A stretch of DNA of 64,000 bases from Polycyclovorans sp964425915 (GCA_964425915.1 CAYROO010000004.1:124001-188000), one strand, 5' to 3'; positions 49,601-58,426 are shown, numbered from the stretch's first letter. Program-made: numbers and translations. Notes: a model not told the origin generated them from the letters alone.

Positions 49601-50268
49601 GCGCCGCGCCGGCACCGGTGGCCCCCAGCGCTGATGGCAAGGGGCGTGGGGGTTGGCAGCCCAGGTCGAAAGTGATGTTTGCTGCCTGGGTGACCGACCT
49701 GCGCTTCTTCAAAGGCGATAAGGCGGCCGAGGGGCGCATGGGGCGCGCCAGCTACAAGCTCACCCTGGATGATCAGACCGCCCAGGTCAGTACCTGGATC
49801 GACGCCGACCGTTGGCTCAAGGTGCAGAGTCAGGTGAAGGTGGACCAGCTCTGTTTCGTGATCGCCGAATTGGGCTGGTCGCCACCGCGGGAGGGGCGCG
49901 AGGCGGAGCCGCGCATTTACAACCCCGAGTTTCTTGGCCTGGAGCAGGTGCTGCGGGAATACGCCCTGCGTCTCAGCCTGCGCTGGGCCCGGCCCGCCGC
50001 CGATGTGCCGGTGCTGCGCCGGCAGCTCAGCGAGGCCCGTGATCGACATGGCGTACCGGTGCAGTTGGGACTGGATACCGCCGGTGGCTACTGCGAGGTG
50101 GAGTTCGATGCCGATTGGCGGGTGCGACTGAGTGACACCTTGCTGCAATCGCTCGGCGCTTGGCTGGGTGCCGATTGCGTTAAAGTCCAGTTTCGAAAAT
50201 ATGTTCCGCCCGTGGTCGAACGTCGCAATGAGCGTACGTTCGTCAGCGCCGGCGGCGACGACGAATAA
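46669..50268 (+). CDS. dnaE: DNA polymerase III alpha subunit
   Basis: 1199 residues. Catalytic subunit of the replicative polymerase. N-terminal PHP domain (LRLHTEYSLTDG), polymerase palm with PDFDVDFCMDNRDRVIQYV and the GPGRGSGAGSLVAYAL block, and fingers (DLLRRAMGKKKADEM; YGFNKSHAAAYALVSYHTAW). The clamp-binding motif QEDLF starts at Gln912. An OB-fold and a tau-binding C-terminal domain follow. The start overlaps the rnhB stop by 4 nt. Length agrees with gammaproteobacterial DnaE1. Confidence 0.97.
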   Translation: MSFVHLRLHTEYSLTDGVVRVEPPKRKGGGQGATLTSRAAELGFPAVAVTDQSNLFVMVKFYKAAESAGIKPLVGCDVWLEPQLTGDAPERLTLMVMNEAGFLNLTRLLSRAYTEGQSRGSPLVQRDWVAAAADGLLAMSGRDGGVFRAAAADLVPQAQAALADLQAWFPGRLYLEISRCDRPGDEAWVEQACALSRVHGVPVVATNDVRFLLPEDFDAHEARVCIAQGRVLADERRPRDYTPAQYLKSPDEMAALFADLPEALANSVEIARRCTLSMSFGTYHLPNFPVPQGMTTDTFLVAEARRGLEVRLAEQPRAAARETYEERLAYELGIIEKMGFAGYFLVVADFIQWAKANGCPVGPGRGSGAGSLVAYALRITDLDPLPYDLLFERFLNPERVSMPDFDVDFCMDNRDRVIQYVSERYGRERVGQIITYATMAARGVVRDVCRVLGHGYGFGDRIAKLIPGTPGATLADALEEVPELKASYAQDEETRAVLDLALALEGITRGVGVHAGGVVIAPQPLTDYAPLFCEPGGAGLRTQFDMKDLETIGLVKFDFLGLKTLTIIEEAVQNIQRGHGRKLDMLQLPMDDKATYELFASGDTTAVFQMESPGMQKASRDLKPDCFEDIVALVSLYRPGPMDNIPTFCENKRDESKIQYLHPDMEPVLKATYGIFVYQEQVMQMSQRMAGYTLGGADLLRRAMGKKKADEMAKQRAVFEAGAAERGIDTAIASGVFDLMEKFANYGFNKSHAAAYALVSYHTAWLKTHYPAEFMAAVLSCEMAHTETIVVMRQECLRMGLDLLPPDINASHIRFTVPGAGQVRYGLGAIRGVGEGALQGIIDERERNGPFRDLFDFCARIDLKRANKRVLEALIGSGSLDGFQLDRASLTATLPKALGLAEQAAQAADSGQEDLFGGGSGPAMAADLAPEQVPAWSRRQTLEKERETLGFYLSGHPIDAYADWISQLCSGTLSSLIGAAPAPVAPSADGKGRGGWQPRSKVMFAAWVTDLRFFKGDKAAEGRMGRASYKLTLDDQTAQVSTWIDADRWLKVQSQVKVDQLCFVIAELGWSPPREGREAEPRIYNPEFLGLEQVLREYALRLSLRWARPAADVPVLRRQLSEARDRHGVPVQLGLDTAGGYCEVEFDADWRVRLSDTLLQSLGAWLGADCVKVQFRKYVPPVVERRNERTFVSAGGDDE

Positions 50269-50282
50269 TCCCGATCCCGTCC

Positions 50283-51245
50283 ATGAACCTGAACTATCTC
50301 GATTTCGAACAACCTATCGCCGAGCTCGAACAGAAGATCGAGGAGCTGCGGTTTTCCACGGATGGTTCCGGCGTCAACCTCAACGAGGAGATCAATCGGC
50401 TCAAGGTAAAAAGCCGCGAGCTCACCGAAAAGATCTTTTCCCAGCTCACGCCGTGGCAGGTGGCCCAGCTGGCGCGCCATCCGCTGCGCCCCTATGCCCT
50501 GGACTACGTGCGGGAACTGTTCACCGAGTGGGAAGAGCTCCATGGTGACCGGCATCACCACGATGACCCCAGCATCGTCAGTGGCGTCGCCCGCCTCGAT
50601 GGCCGCGCCTGCGTGGTCATCGGTCAGCAGAAGGGCCGCGATGCCAAGGAACGCATCCATCGTAATTTCGGCATGCCCAAGCCCGAGGGCTATCGCAAGG
50701 CGCTGCGGGTGATGAAGCTGGCGGAAAAGTTTCAGCTGCCGGTCCTCACCTTCATCGATACCCCGGGTGCCTACCCGGGTATCGGCGCTGAAGAGCGTAA
50801 CCAGTCCGAGGCCATTGCCCGGAACCTGTTCGAGCTGTCGCGGCTGCGCACCCCGGTGCTGGCCACGGTGATTGGTGAGGGGGGCTCGGGCGGTGCGCTG
50901 GCGATCGGCGTGGCCGACCACGTCATGATGTTGCAGTACAGCATCTATTCGGTGATCTCACCGGAAGGCTGCGCCTCGATCCTGTTCAAGGACGCCAGCC
51001 GTGCCGCCGAGGCGGCCGAAGCCATGCGCATCACGGCCAAGGACCTGTCCGCCTTCCAGCTGGTCGATGAAGTGGTTCCCGAGCCCCTGGGCGGTGCCCA
51101 CCGCGACGTGCCCGCGATGATGAACACCTTGCGCCAACGGCTGATGGCCAACCTCGAACGCCTGCGCGGCATGCCGCTGACCCAACTGGCTGCCCGCCGC
51201 CAGCAGCGGCTGATGGGCTACGGCGCGGTCGAGCAGGTCGCCTGA
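50283..51245 (+). CDS. accA: acetyl-CoA carboxylase carboxyltransferase subunit alpha
   Basis: 320 residues. With AccD forms the carboxyltransferase making malonyl-CoA. LDFEQPIAELEQKIEELRF at the N-terminus is the usual coiled region; crotonase-fold motifs IGQQKGRDAKERIHRNFGMP, TFIDTPGAYPGIGAEERNQS, IGEGGSGGALAIGVADHVMM and SPEGCASILFKDASRAAEAA are all present. Fifteen bp after dnaE, as in other gammaproteobacteria. Confidence 0.97.
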   Translation: MNLNYLDFEQPIAELEQKIEELRFSTDGSGVNLNEEINRLKVKSRELTEKIFSQLTPWQVAQLARHPLRPYALDYVRELFTEWEELHGDRHHHDDPSIVSGVARLDGRACVVIGQQKGRDAKERIHRNFGMPKPEGYRKALRVMKLAEKFQLPVLTFIDTPGAYPGIGAEERNQSEAIARNLFELSRLRTPVLATVIGEGGSGGALAIGVADHVMMLQYSIYSVISPEGCASILFKDASRAAEAAEAMRITAKDLSAFQLVDEVVPEPLGGAHRDVPAMMNTLRQRLMANLERLRGMPLTQLAARRQQRLMGYGAVEQVA

Positions 51246-51261
51246 GGGCGACCGCCCGGGG

Positions 51262-52518
51262 ATGCCGCTGCCGCCGCCGCCGCCGCCATCTGCGGGCGGT
51301 CTGGTGCTGGGGTATTCGGGAGGGCGTGACTCCACCGTTTTGCTCCACGCGCTGAGCGCACAAGCGCAGCCACTGCGGGCCGTGCACATACACCATGGGC
51401 TGCAGCCTGCGGCCGATGATTTCGCAGCCCATTGCCAAATGGTCTGCGATGCGCTGTCGGTGCCGCTGACCATCATCCGGGTGCGGGTCCGTGAGACCGG
51501 CGACGGACCCGAAGCGGCCGCGCGTGCGGCGCGCCTCGCCGCCTTCCGCAGCGCGCTGAAGGCGGGCGAGATCCTGGTCTTGGCCCACCATGCCGACGAC
51601 CAGGTGGAAACGGTTCTCGCCCGCCTGTTGCGCGGCACCGGTCCGGCCGGACTGGCCGGCATGCGTGCCTATGACGATAGCGCGGGCCTTCGCCGCTGGC
51701 GCCCGCTGCTGGACGTGCCCGCCGCCGATTTGGCCGCCTATGCCGCCGCCCATGGACTGCGCTGGATTGAGGACCCGCACAACGCGGACCTCCGCTACGA
51801 GCGGGTCTGGTTGCGACAGCGGGTGCTGCCGGAGCTGCGCAGTCGGCGTCCGGGCCTTGGCGCTGCCGTGACGCGATTGGCGCGGCAGCTGGGCGATGAA
51901 CAGGACCAGCTGGCACAGCAGGATCTGGCGCGCTTGCCCGCGCTGACGCGAAATACCGCATGGGGCGTCGTTATCGACGGCGAGGCGCTGTTGGCCCTGG
52001 ACCCCGCGACGGCGCGGCGCCTGCTGCGGTGCTGGTGGGCCCGGCAGGGCGGCGCGCCAATGTCCGCAGCCGTGGTGGACCGAGTGTTGCATGAGGTGCT
52101 CCCGGCCGCTGCTGACCGCCAGCCCAGCCTGCGGCTGGGCGCCACCACCTTGCGTCGCTATCGCGGCGCGCTCTACTGCGACCTGGGGTCGGCATGGGTG
52201 CCGCCGCCACGCTGGACCGAAGGCTGCCGCTGCGACTGGCCGGGCCAGGGTCACTGGCAATCTTCGGCGCCACCGTCGCGGCCGCTGCAGGGCGGCTACG
52301 TGACGCCGGGCCTGCGCTTGCAGCGTTCCGGGGATGCGCAGCCGCGGCGAATCAGCAGCCTTCTGCAGGCGCTGGGCATGCCGCCCTGGCTGCGCGCGCG
52401 CACGCCGCTGCTGTGGGACGGCAATACCGTGGTGGCGGTGGCGGGACTGAGCGCCTCGGCATCAGCGCCGGCGGATCTGCGCTGGGTCCCGATTGAACTA
52501 AACGGTCGTACGGGTTGA
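51262..52518 (+). CDS. tilS: tRNA(Ile)-lysidine synthase
   Basis: 418 residues. Modifies the AUA-decoding tRNA-Ile anticodon with lysidine. The PP-loop is LGYSGGRDSTVLLHAL (about 16-31), with VLAHHADDQVETVLARLLRG also conserved; a helical TilS domain and a C-terminal domain follow. The N-terminus is very short and begins with a run of six prolines encoded by a CCG/GCC repeat (51265-51290), and there is no evident Shine-Dalgarno, so the start is uncertain. A little shorter than the E. coli enzyme (432). Confidence 0.92.
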   Translation: MPLPPPPPPSAGGLVLGYSGGRDSTVLLHALSAQAQPLRAVHIHHGLQPAADDFAAHCQMVCDALSVPLTIIRVRVRETGDGPEAAARAARLAAFRSALKAGEILVLAHHADDQVETVLARLLRGTGPAGLAGMRAYDDSAGLRRWRPLLDVPAADLAAYAAAHGLRWIEDPHNADLRYERVWLRQRVLPELRSRRPGLGAAVTRLARQLGDEQDQLAQQDLARLPALTRNTAWGVVIDGEALLALDPATARRLLRCWWARQGGAPMSAAVVDRVLHEVLPAAADRQPSLRLGATTLRRYRGALYCDLGSAWVPPPRWTEGCRCDWPGQGHWQSSAPPSRPLQGGYVTPGLRLQRSGDAQPRRISSLLQALGMPPWLRARTPLLWDGNTVVAVAGLSASASAPADLRWVPIELNGRTG

Positions 52519-52586
52519 GTTGTTGCACTGCGCTCAGCGAATATCCGGGTTTCCCGACAACACAAATCATCCACGAGAGGAGCCCA

Positions 52587-54209
52587 ATGCACGGACTCAT
52601 GATGGATCAGCCCCTGCTGATCAGTTCACTGCTGGCACACGCGGACCGCTATCACGGCGATACCGAGATCGTTTCCCGCCGCGTCGAAGGGGATATCCAC
52701 CGTTACACCTACCACGACGCCCATCAGCGTAGCCGCCAGGCCGCGCAGGTGCTGGAATCACTGGGCGTGAAAGCCGGTGGACGCGCCGCCACGCTGGCAT
52801 GGAATGGTTACCGCCATTTCGAGCTGTACTACGGCATTTCCGGCTCGGGCCGGGTCATGCACACCATCAACCCGCGCCTGCACCCGGAGCAGATCGCCTG
52901 GATCGTCAACGACGCCCAGGATGAAGTGCTGTTCTTCGACCTCAGCTTCGCGCCACTGATTGACGCGGTTTCGGCGCATTGCCCAACGGTGCGCCACTGG
53001 GTGGCCCTGTGCGATGAGGCCAGCCTGCCGGCACTGAAGACGGTGAAGCCGCAGGCCTATGAGACCCTGCTGGCCCAGGCCGACGGCCAGTACGCCTGGC
53101 CCAAGCTGGATGAGTCTGCCGCTGCCTGCCTGTGCTACACCTCGGGCACGACCGGCAACCCCAAAGGGGTGCTGTACTCGCACCGGTCCACCGTGCTGCA
53201 TGCGATGGCGTCCTGCATGCCGGACGTCATGAACCTGTCCGCCCGGGATGTGGTGCTGCCGGTGGTGCCGATGTTCCACGTCAACGCCTGGGGAACGCCG
53301 TATTCCTGCCCCATCGTCGGCGCCAAGATCGTGTTCCCGGGCGGTGCGCTTGACGGCGCCAGCCTGACCGAGCTGTTTGAACAGGAGAAGGTCACCTTCA
53401 CCGCCGGCGTGCCGACGGTATGGCTGGGACTGTTGCAGCACTTGCAGAAGAGCGGCCAGAAACTCAGCACCGTCAACCGCATGGTGGTGGGCGGATCCGC
53501 CTGTCCGCCGGCGCTGATGAAGGCGTTCAAGGAAGAGTTCGGCATCCATATTCACCATGCCTGGGGCATGACCGAGCTGTCGCCGCTGGGCACCTTCAAT
53601 GCGCTGAAGAACAAGCACCTGGCCCTGAGCCCGGAGCAGCAGTTCGACGTGCATGTACGCGCCGGGCGCCCGGTGTTCGGCGTCGATATCAAGATCATCG
53701 ATGATGCCGGCAAGGAATTGCCCTGGGATGGCAAGGCCTTTGGCGATCTGCTGGTGAAGGGGCCCTGGGTGGTCGGTCAGTACTATGGACTCGACAAATC
53801 GCCGCTGGTCGATGGCTGGTTCCCGACCGGCGACGTCGCCACGGTGGACCCGGATGGCTTCATCCAGATCACCGACCGCTCCAAGGATGTCATCAAGTCT
53901 GGCGGCGAGTGGATCAGCTCGATCGAGCTGGAAAACATCGCGGTCGGGCACCCTGCGGTCGCCGAGGCCGGTGTGATCGGCGTCTATCATCCGAAATGGG
54001 ATGAACGCCCGCTGCTGGTGATCGTGCTCAAGGAAGGGCAGACCGCCACCCGTGAGGAGCTGTTGGCGCTGTATGAGGGCAAGATCGCCAAGTGGATGCT
54101 ACCGGACGATGTGCAGTTCGTCGCCGAGCTGCCGCACACCGCCACCGGCAAGATCAGCAAGCTCAAGCTGCGCGAGCAGTTCAAGGACTACCGCCTGCCC
54201 ACCGCCTGA
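52587..54209 (+). CDS. AlkK-like acyl-CoA synthetase
   Basis: 540 residues, ATG at 52587 after GAGAGGAG. ATP-dependent activation of fatty acids to CoA esters. ANL-family motifs: P-loop YTSGTTGNPKGVLYSHRSTV, HAWGMTELSPLG, GWFPTGDVATVD, DRSKDVIKSGGEWISSIELE, and the catalytic Lys in TATGKISKLKLRE. The overall sequence, including LNLSARDVVLPVVPMFHVNA, is very close to medium-chain AlkK of the Pseudomonas alkane pathway, so medium-chain acids are the likely substrates. It sits between tilS and pyrG, which are usually adjacent, and ends at a strong hairpin. Confidence 0.9.
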   Translation: MHGLMMDQPLLISSLLAHADRYHGDTEIVSRRVEGDIHRYTYHDAHQRSRQAAQVLESLGVKAGGRAATLAWNGYRHFELYYGISGSGRVMHTINPRLHPEQIAWIVNDAQDEVLFFDLSFAPLIDAVSAHCPTVRHWVALCDEASLPALKTVKPQAYETLLAQADGQYAWPKLDESAAACLCYTSGTTGNPKGVLYSHRSTVLHAMASCMPDVMNLSARDVVLPVVPMFHVNAWGTPYSCPIVGAKIVFPGGALDGASLTELFEQEKVTFTAGVPTVWLGLLQHLQKSGQKLSTVNRMVVGGSACPPALMKAFKEEFGIHIHHAWGMTELSPLGTFNALKNKHLALSPEQQFDVHVRAGRPVFGVDIKIIDDAGKELPWDGKAFGDLLVKGPWVVGQYYGLDKSPLVDGWFPTGDVATVDPDGFIQITDRSKDVIKSGGEWISSIELENIAVGHPAVAEAGVIGVYHPKWDERPLLVIVLKEGQTATREELLALYEGKIAKWMLPDDVQFVAELPHTATGKISKLKLREQFKDYRLPTA

Positions 54210-54215
54210 GGCCCG

Positions 54216-54247
54216 CACCCGCCGCATCCTCGGGGATGCGGCGGGTG
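54216..54247 (+). terminator. hairpin after the acyl-CoA synthetase gene
   Basis: A perfect 14-bp stem, CACCCGCCGCATCC (54216-54229)/GGATGCGGCGGGTG (54234-54247), with a TCGG loop begins 6 bp after the stop. Only ATT follows, so it is a poor intrinsic terminator by T-run but a very stable 3'-end structure. Confidence 0.6.
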
Positions 54248-54271
54248 ATTGCATGGATGATCGGACAAGGA

Positions 54272-54280
54272 TGGTAAAAT
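54272..54280 (+). promoter_or_regulatory. extended -10 promoter of pyrG
   Basis: TGG-TAAAAT (54272-54280) is a TGn extended -10; a TTGCAT at 54249-54254 is 20 bp away, longer than ideal. The predicted start near 54287 gives a leader of about 25 nt before the pyrG ATG. Confidence 0.4.
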
Positions 54281-54312
54281 CCCGCCATTCCTGACCCATC
54301 GCGCCCCGACCC

Positions 54313-55983
54313 ATGCCAGATGCGCCGCAGCAGACGCGTTTCATTTTCGTAACCGGGGGCGTGGTCTCCTCGCTGGGCAAGGGCATTGCCGCGGCGAGCC
54401 TTGGCGCCATCCTCGAATCGCGTGGACTCAAGGTCCACATGATCAAGCTCGACCCCTACATCAATGTCGATGCCGGGACCATGAGCCCGTTCCAGCATGG
54501 TGAGGTGTTCGTCACCGAAGACGGGGCCGAAACCGACCTCGACCTCGGCCACTACGAACGCTTCCTGCGCGGCAAGACCAGCCGCTATTCCAATGTCACC
54601 ACCGGGCAGATCTACCGCAATGTGCTCGACAAGGAGCGCCGCGGGGATTATCTCGGCAAGACCGTTCAGGTCATCCCGCACATCACCGATGAGATCCGCG
54701 AGATGATCCGCCGGGGGGCCGAGGGCGCCGATATCTGCATGGTGGAGATCGGCGGCACCGTGGGCGATATCGAGTCGCTGCCATTCCTGGAGGCGATCCG
54801 ACAAATGGGCGTGGAACTGGGCCGGGCCAACAGCCTTTACATGCACCTCACGCTGGTGCCCTTTGTACGCGCCTCCGGCGAGCTCAAGACCAAGCCGACC
54901 CAGCACTCGGTCAAGGAACTGCGTTCCATCGGGATTCAGCCCGACGTGCTGATCTGCCGCAGTGAACGCGCCCTGCCGGACGATGAGCGTCGCAAGATCG
55001 CCCTGTTCACCAACGTGCAACAGCGCAGCGTGATCTCGGCCATCGACCTCGACGACATCTACAAGATCCCCGCCTGGTTGCATCAGCAGGGGCTGGATGA
55101 TCTGGTGCTGGAGCACTATGGCATTGAGGCGCGCCGCGCCGACCTGTCCGCCTGGCAGCGCGTGGTGGATGCCCGTGCCGAACAGGACACCGAAGTGCAG
55201 GTGGCGATGGTCGGCAAGTACGTCGATCTGGCGGATGCCTATAAGAGCCTCAACGAGGCGCTGGTGCACGCCGGTCTGCATACCCGGACCCGGGTGCGGA
55301 TCCGTTACATCGAGTCGGAATCGCTGGAGACGCAGGGCTTGCGGCTGCTGCAGGGCATGGACGCGATCCTGGTCCCCGGCGGCTTTGGTGAGCGTGGCGT
55401 GGAGGGCAAGATCGCCGCGGCCCGCTATGCCCGTGAAAACCGTATTCCCTATCTCGGCATCTGTCTGGGCATGCAGGTGGCGGTCATCGAGTATGCGCGC
55501 AACGTCTGCGGGCTTGATGGCGCCCACTCCACCGAGTTCGATGCCAAGACACCGCATCCGGTGATCGGCCTGATCACTGAATGGCGAGATCACACCGGTC
55601 AGATCCACCAACGCAGCCAAGACACCGGTAAGGGCGGCACCATGCGGCTGGGCGTGCAGTCCTGCCGGCTCAAGGCCGGTTCCAAGAGCCGCTCCCTCTA
55701 CAACGCCGAAGTCATCGCCGAGCGTCACCGCCACCGCTACGAGTTCAACAACAACTACAAGGATGCCTTGCAGTCGGGCGGCCTGGATCTGGTGGCGGAG
55801 TCGGTCGAGAACGAGCTGGTGGAGATGGTGGAAATCCCCGCACACCCGTTCTTTGTCGGTTGCCAGTTCCATCCTGAGTTCACGTCCACGCCGCGGGATG
55901 GTCACCCCTTGTTCGAGGGATTCATCCGCGCCGCCCGCGAACACCATCTTGCCCATCAGCGCAGCGAGGCCACTTCCGCATGA
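54313..55983 (+). CDS. pyrG: CTP synthase
   Basis: 556 residues. Aminates UTP to CTP with glutamine. N-terminal synthase domain (FIFVTGGVVSSLGKGIAAAS; LDPYINVDAGTMSPFQHGEV; DLDLGHYERF) and C-terminal glutamine amidotransferase domain with nucleophile in LGICLGMQVAVIEYARNVC and the His-Glu pair in QFHPEFTSTP. No Shine-Dalgarno is obvious. The stop overlaps kdsA by 4 nt. Confidence 0.97.
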   Translation: MPDAPQQTRFIFVTGGVVSSLGKGIAAASLGAILESRGLKVHMIKLDPYINVDAGTMSPFQHGEVFVTEDGAETDLDLGHYERFLRGKTSRYSNVTTGQIYRNVLDKERRGDYLGKTVQVIPHITDEIREMIRRGAEGADICMVEIGGTVGDIESLPFLEAIRQMGVELGRANSLYMHLTLVPFVRASGELKTKPTQHSVKELRSIGIQPDVLICRSERALPDDERRKIALFTNVQQRSVISAIDLDDIYKIPAWLHQQGLDDLVLEHYGIEARRADLSAWQRVVDARAEQDTEVQVAMVGKYVDLADAYKSLNEALVHAGLHTRTRVRIRYIESESLETQGLRLLQGMDAILVPGGFGERGVEGKIAAARYARENRIPYLGICLGMQVAVIEYARNVCGLDGAHSTEFDAKTPHPVIGLITEWRDHTGQIHQRSQDTGKGGTMRLGVQSCRLKAGSKSRSLYNAEVIAERHRHRYEFNNNYKDALQSGGLDLVAESVENELVEMVEIPAHPFFVGCQFHPEFTSTPRDGHPLFEGFIRAAREHHLAHQRSEATSA

Positions 55984-56819
55984 ACCTGCTCGGACGTCCC
56001 ATCGGCGTGGATCAGCCGCTGTTCCTGATCGCCGGCCCCGATACGCTGGAATCCGAGCAGTTGGCGCTGGATGTGGCCGGCCATATCAAGGCCATCGCCG
56101 ACCGTCTGGGCGTGCTGTTCGTCTTCAAGGGCAGTTTTGACAAAGCCAACCGCAGCTCCCACACCAGCTATCGCGGACCAGGTCTGGATGACGGGCTCAA
56201 GATCATGGAGAAGGTCAAGCGCCAGATCGGAGTGCCGGTGCTCACCGATGTTCATGAGGACACCCCGGTCGACCCGGTGGCGGCCGTTATCGACGTCATC
56301 CAGACCCCGGCCTTCCTCTGCCGGCAGACCAACTTCATGCAGAAGTGGGCGCTGGCCGGCCGGCCGGTGAACGTCAAGAAGGGACAGTTCATGAGTCCCT
56401 GGGAAATGGGCAACGTCATCGCGAAGATGAAGGCGGTGGCGCCAGACGGCCTGTTCATGCTCTGTGAGCGCGGCTTCAGCTTTGGCTACAACAACCTGAT
56501 CGCCGATATGCGCGGCCTGGCCCTGATGCGCGAATACGCGCCGGTGGTGTTCGATGCCACTCATACCGTGCAGCTGCCGGGCGGGCAGGGCAACGCCTCT
56601 GGCGGCATGCGCAGCATGATCCCGGTGCTGGCCCGTGCCGCGGTCGGCGCCGGAGTATCCGGCCTGTTCATGGAAACCCATCCCGACCCTGACAACGCGC
56701 TGTGCGACGGCCCCAACTCGCTGCCGCTGCAGCATGTCGAAGCGCTGCTGGAAACCCTGGTGGCGCTCGACGCCACCGTCAAGCGTGCGCCGCTGCTCGA
56801 AACCCACCTCAACGCCTGA
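55980..56819 (+). CDS. kdsA: 3-deoxy-8-phosphooctulonate (KDO-8-P) synthase
   Basis: 279 residues. Condenses phosphoenolpyruvate with arabinose 5-phosphate for the lipopolysaccharide core sugar. LFLIAGPDTLESEQLALDVA, FKGSFDKANRSSHTSYRGPG, TDVHEDTPVDPVAAVIDVIQ and KKGQFMSPWEMGNVIAKM are family signatures. Translationally coupled to pyrG; eno follows. Confidence 0.96.
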   Translation: MNLLGRPIGVDQPLFLIAGPDTLESEQLALDVAGHIKAIADRLGVLFVFKGSFDKANRSSHTSYRGPGLDDGLKIMEKVKRQIGVPVLTDVHEDTPVDPVAAVIDVIQTPAFLCRQTNFMQKWALAGRPVNVKKGQFMSPWEMGNVIAKMKAVAPDGLFMLCERGFSFGYNNLIADMRGLALMREYAPVVFDATHTVQLPGGQGNASGGMRSMIPVLARAAVGAGVSGLFMETHPDPDNALCDGPNSLPLQHVEALLETLVALDATVKRAPLLETHLNA

Positions 56820-56834
56820 GTTCAACGAAACCCC

Positions 56835-58133
56835 ATGTCCAAGATCGTCTCCGTCACCGGCCTTGAAATCATCGACTCCCGCGGCAACCCCACGGTGGAA
56901 GCCGAAGTGGTGCTGGAAACCGGCTTCAAGGGCCGTGCCGCCGCGCCCAGCGGTGCCTCCACCGGCACCCGCGAGGCGGTGGAACTGCGCGATGGCGCAC
57001 CCAAGCGCGGCAAGGCCCGCTACCTCGGCAAGGGCGTGACCAAGGCCGTCAAGCACGTCAACGTCGACATTGCCAAGCGGGTGCTTGGCCTGGATGCCCA
57101 GGATCAGGCCGGTCTCGATGCCGCCATGATTGAATTGGATGGCACCGACAACAAGGCCCGCCTGGGTGCCAACGCCATCCTCGCGGTCAGCCTGGCCGCC
57201 GCCAAGGCCGCCGCCGAGGAGAACAGCCTGGAACTGTTCCGCCATCTCGGCGGTATCTCCAGCGTGACCCTGCCGGTGCCGATGATGAATGTCATCAACG
57301 GCGGTGCGCATGCCGACAACAATGTCGACATCCAGGAATTCATGATCCTGCCGGTGGGGGCCAAGTCGTTCTCCGAGTCACTGCGCTACGGTGCCGAGAT
57401 CTTCCACACCCTGAAGAAGGTATTGAAGGATCGTGGTCTCAATACCGCGGTGGGCGACGAAGGCGGGTTTGCGCCCAACCTCGATTCCAATATCGCCGCG
57501 CTGGACTGCCTGCTCGAAGCCATCGAGAAGGCCGGCTACAAGCCGGGTAAAGACATCTACCTGGGCTTGGACGTGGCCAGCTCGGAGTTCTATAGCAAGG
57601 GTCAGTACCACCTTCATGGCGAGGGCAAGTCGTTTTCGCCCCAGCAGTTCGTCGACTACCTGGCCGGTATCTGCGCCCAGTACCCGGTGATCTCCATCGA
57701 GGACGGCTGTGCCGAGGGCGACTGGAAGGGTTGGAAGCTGCTCACCGAGGCGCTGGGTGACAAGGTGCAGCTGGTGGGCGATGATCTGTTCGTGACCAAC
57801 ACCAAGATCCTTGCCGAAGGCATTGCCAAGGGGATCGGCAATGCCATCCTGATCAAGCCCAACCAGATCGGGACGCTGACCGAGACCCTGGAGGCCATCC
57901 AGATGGCCACCGACGCTGGCTATGCCAGCGTGGTCAGCCACCGCTCCGGTGAAACCGAAGATGCCACCATCGCCGACATCGCGGTGGGGACCACGGCCAC
58001 GCAGATCAAGACCGGCTCACTGTGCCGCTCCGACCGCATGGCCAAATACAACCAGTTGCTGCGCATCGAGCAGCAGCTGGGGGCCAAGGCGCGCTACCCC
58101 GGTGCCGGTGCCTTCCCGGTGCGTCTGGGCTGA
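56835..58133 (+). CDS. eno: enolase
   Basis: 432 residues. Interconverts 2-phosphoglycerate and phosphoenolpyruvate, which is also the substrate of KdsA just upstream. IDSRGNPTVEAEVVLETGFK, GAHADNNVDIQEFMILPVGA, VGDEGGFAPNL, ISIEDGCAEGDWKGWK and the signature LIKPNQIGTLTETLEAIQMA are present with the catalytic Lys and Glu residues. Confidence 0.97.
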   Translation: MSKIVSVTGLEIIDSRGNPTVEAEVVLETGFKGRAAAPSGASTGTREAVELRDGAPKRGKARYLGKGVTKAVKHVNVDIAKRVLGLDAQDQAGLDAAMIELDGTDNKARLGANAILAVSLAAAKAAAEENSLELFRHLGGISSVTLPVPMMNVINGGAHADNNVDIQEFMILPVGAKSFSESLRYGAEIFHTLKKVLKDRGLNTAVGDEGGFAPNLDSNIAALDCLLEAIEKAGYKPGKDIYLGLDVASSEFYSKGQYHLHGEGKSFSPQQFVDYLAGICAQYPVISIEDGCAEGDWKGWKLLTEALGDKVQLVGDDLFVTNTKILAEGIAKGIGNAILIKPNQIGTLTETLEAIQMATDAGYASVVSHRSGETEDATIADIAVGTTATQIKTGSLCRSDRMAKYNQLLRIEQQLGAKARYPGAGAFPVRLG

Positions 58134-58138
58134 TTGCC

Positions 58139-58426
58139 ATGCGCAGCCGCATCACCATCGGATTGCTGGTGTTGATGCTGCTGGGGCTGCAGTGGCGCTT
58201 GTGGGTGGCTGAGGGCGGCGTCACCCACGCTCATGCCCTGCGGACCCAGGTTGCCGCGCTTCAGTCTGAGCTGGAGCAGCTGCGGCAGCGCAACGGACGT
58301 CTCGCCGCGGAGGTGCAGGACCTCAACGTCGGCAGCCTGGCGGTGGAGGCGCGTGCGCGAACCTCGTTGGGCATGATCGAGCAGGGCGAAACCTTCTATC
58401 TGGTGGTTTCCACCGACCGACCGTGA
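58139..58426 (+). CDS. ftsB: cell division protein FtsB
   Basis: 95 residues, bitopic inner-membrane protein of the divisome that binds FtsL and FtsQ. One N-terminal membrane helix (TIGLLVLMLLGLQWRLWV) is followed by a periplasmic coiled coil (about 33-70; LRTQVAALQSELEQLRQRNG) and the conserved GEEEI-like tail region reads LGMIEQGETFYLVV. Between eno and ispD as in most gammaproteobacteria. Stop overlaps ispD (GTGA). Confidence 0.93.
   Translation: MRSRITIGLLVLMLLGLQWRLWVAEGGVTHAHALRTQVAALQSELEQLRQRNGRLAAEVQDLNVGSLAVEARARTSLGMIEQGETFYLVVSTDRP

Noticed and set aside
48502..50148. A 548-codon minus-strand frame opposite dnaE
   Set aside because: Shadow of a well-supported sense gene.
54181..57311. 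Long minus-strand frames opposite pyrG, kdsA and eno
   Set aside because: Shadow frames caused by strong codon bias; the sense genes are unmistakable.
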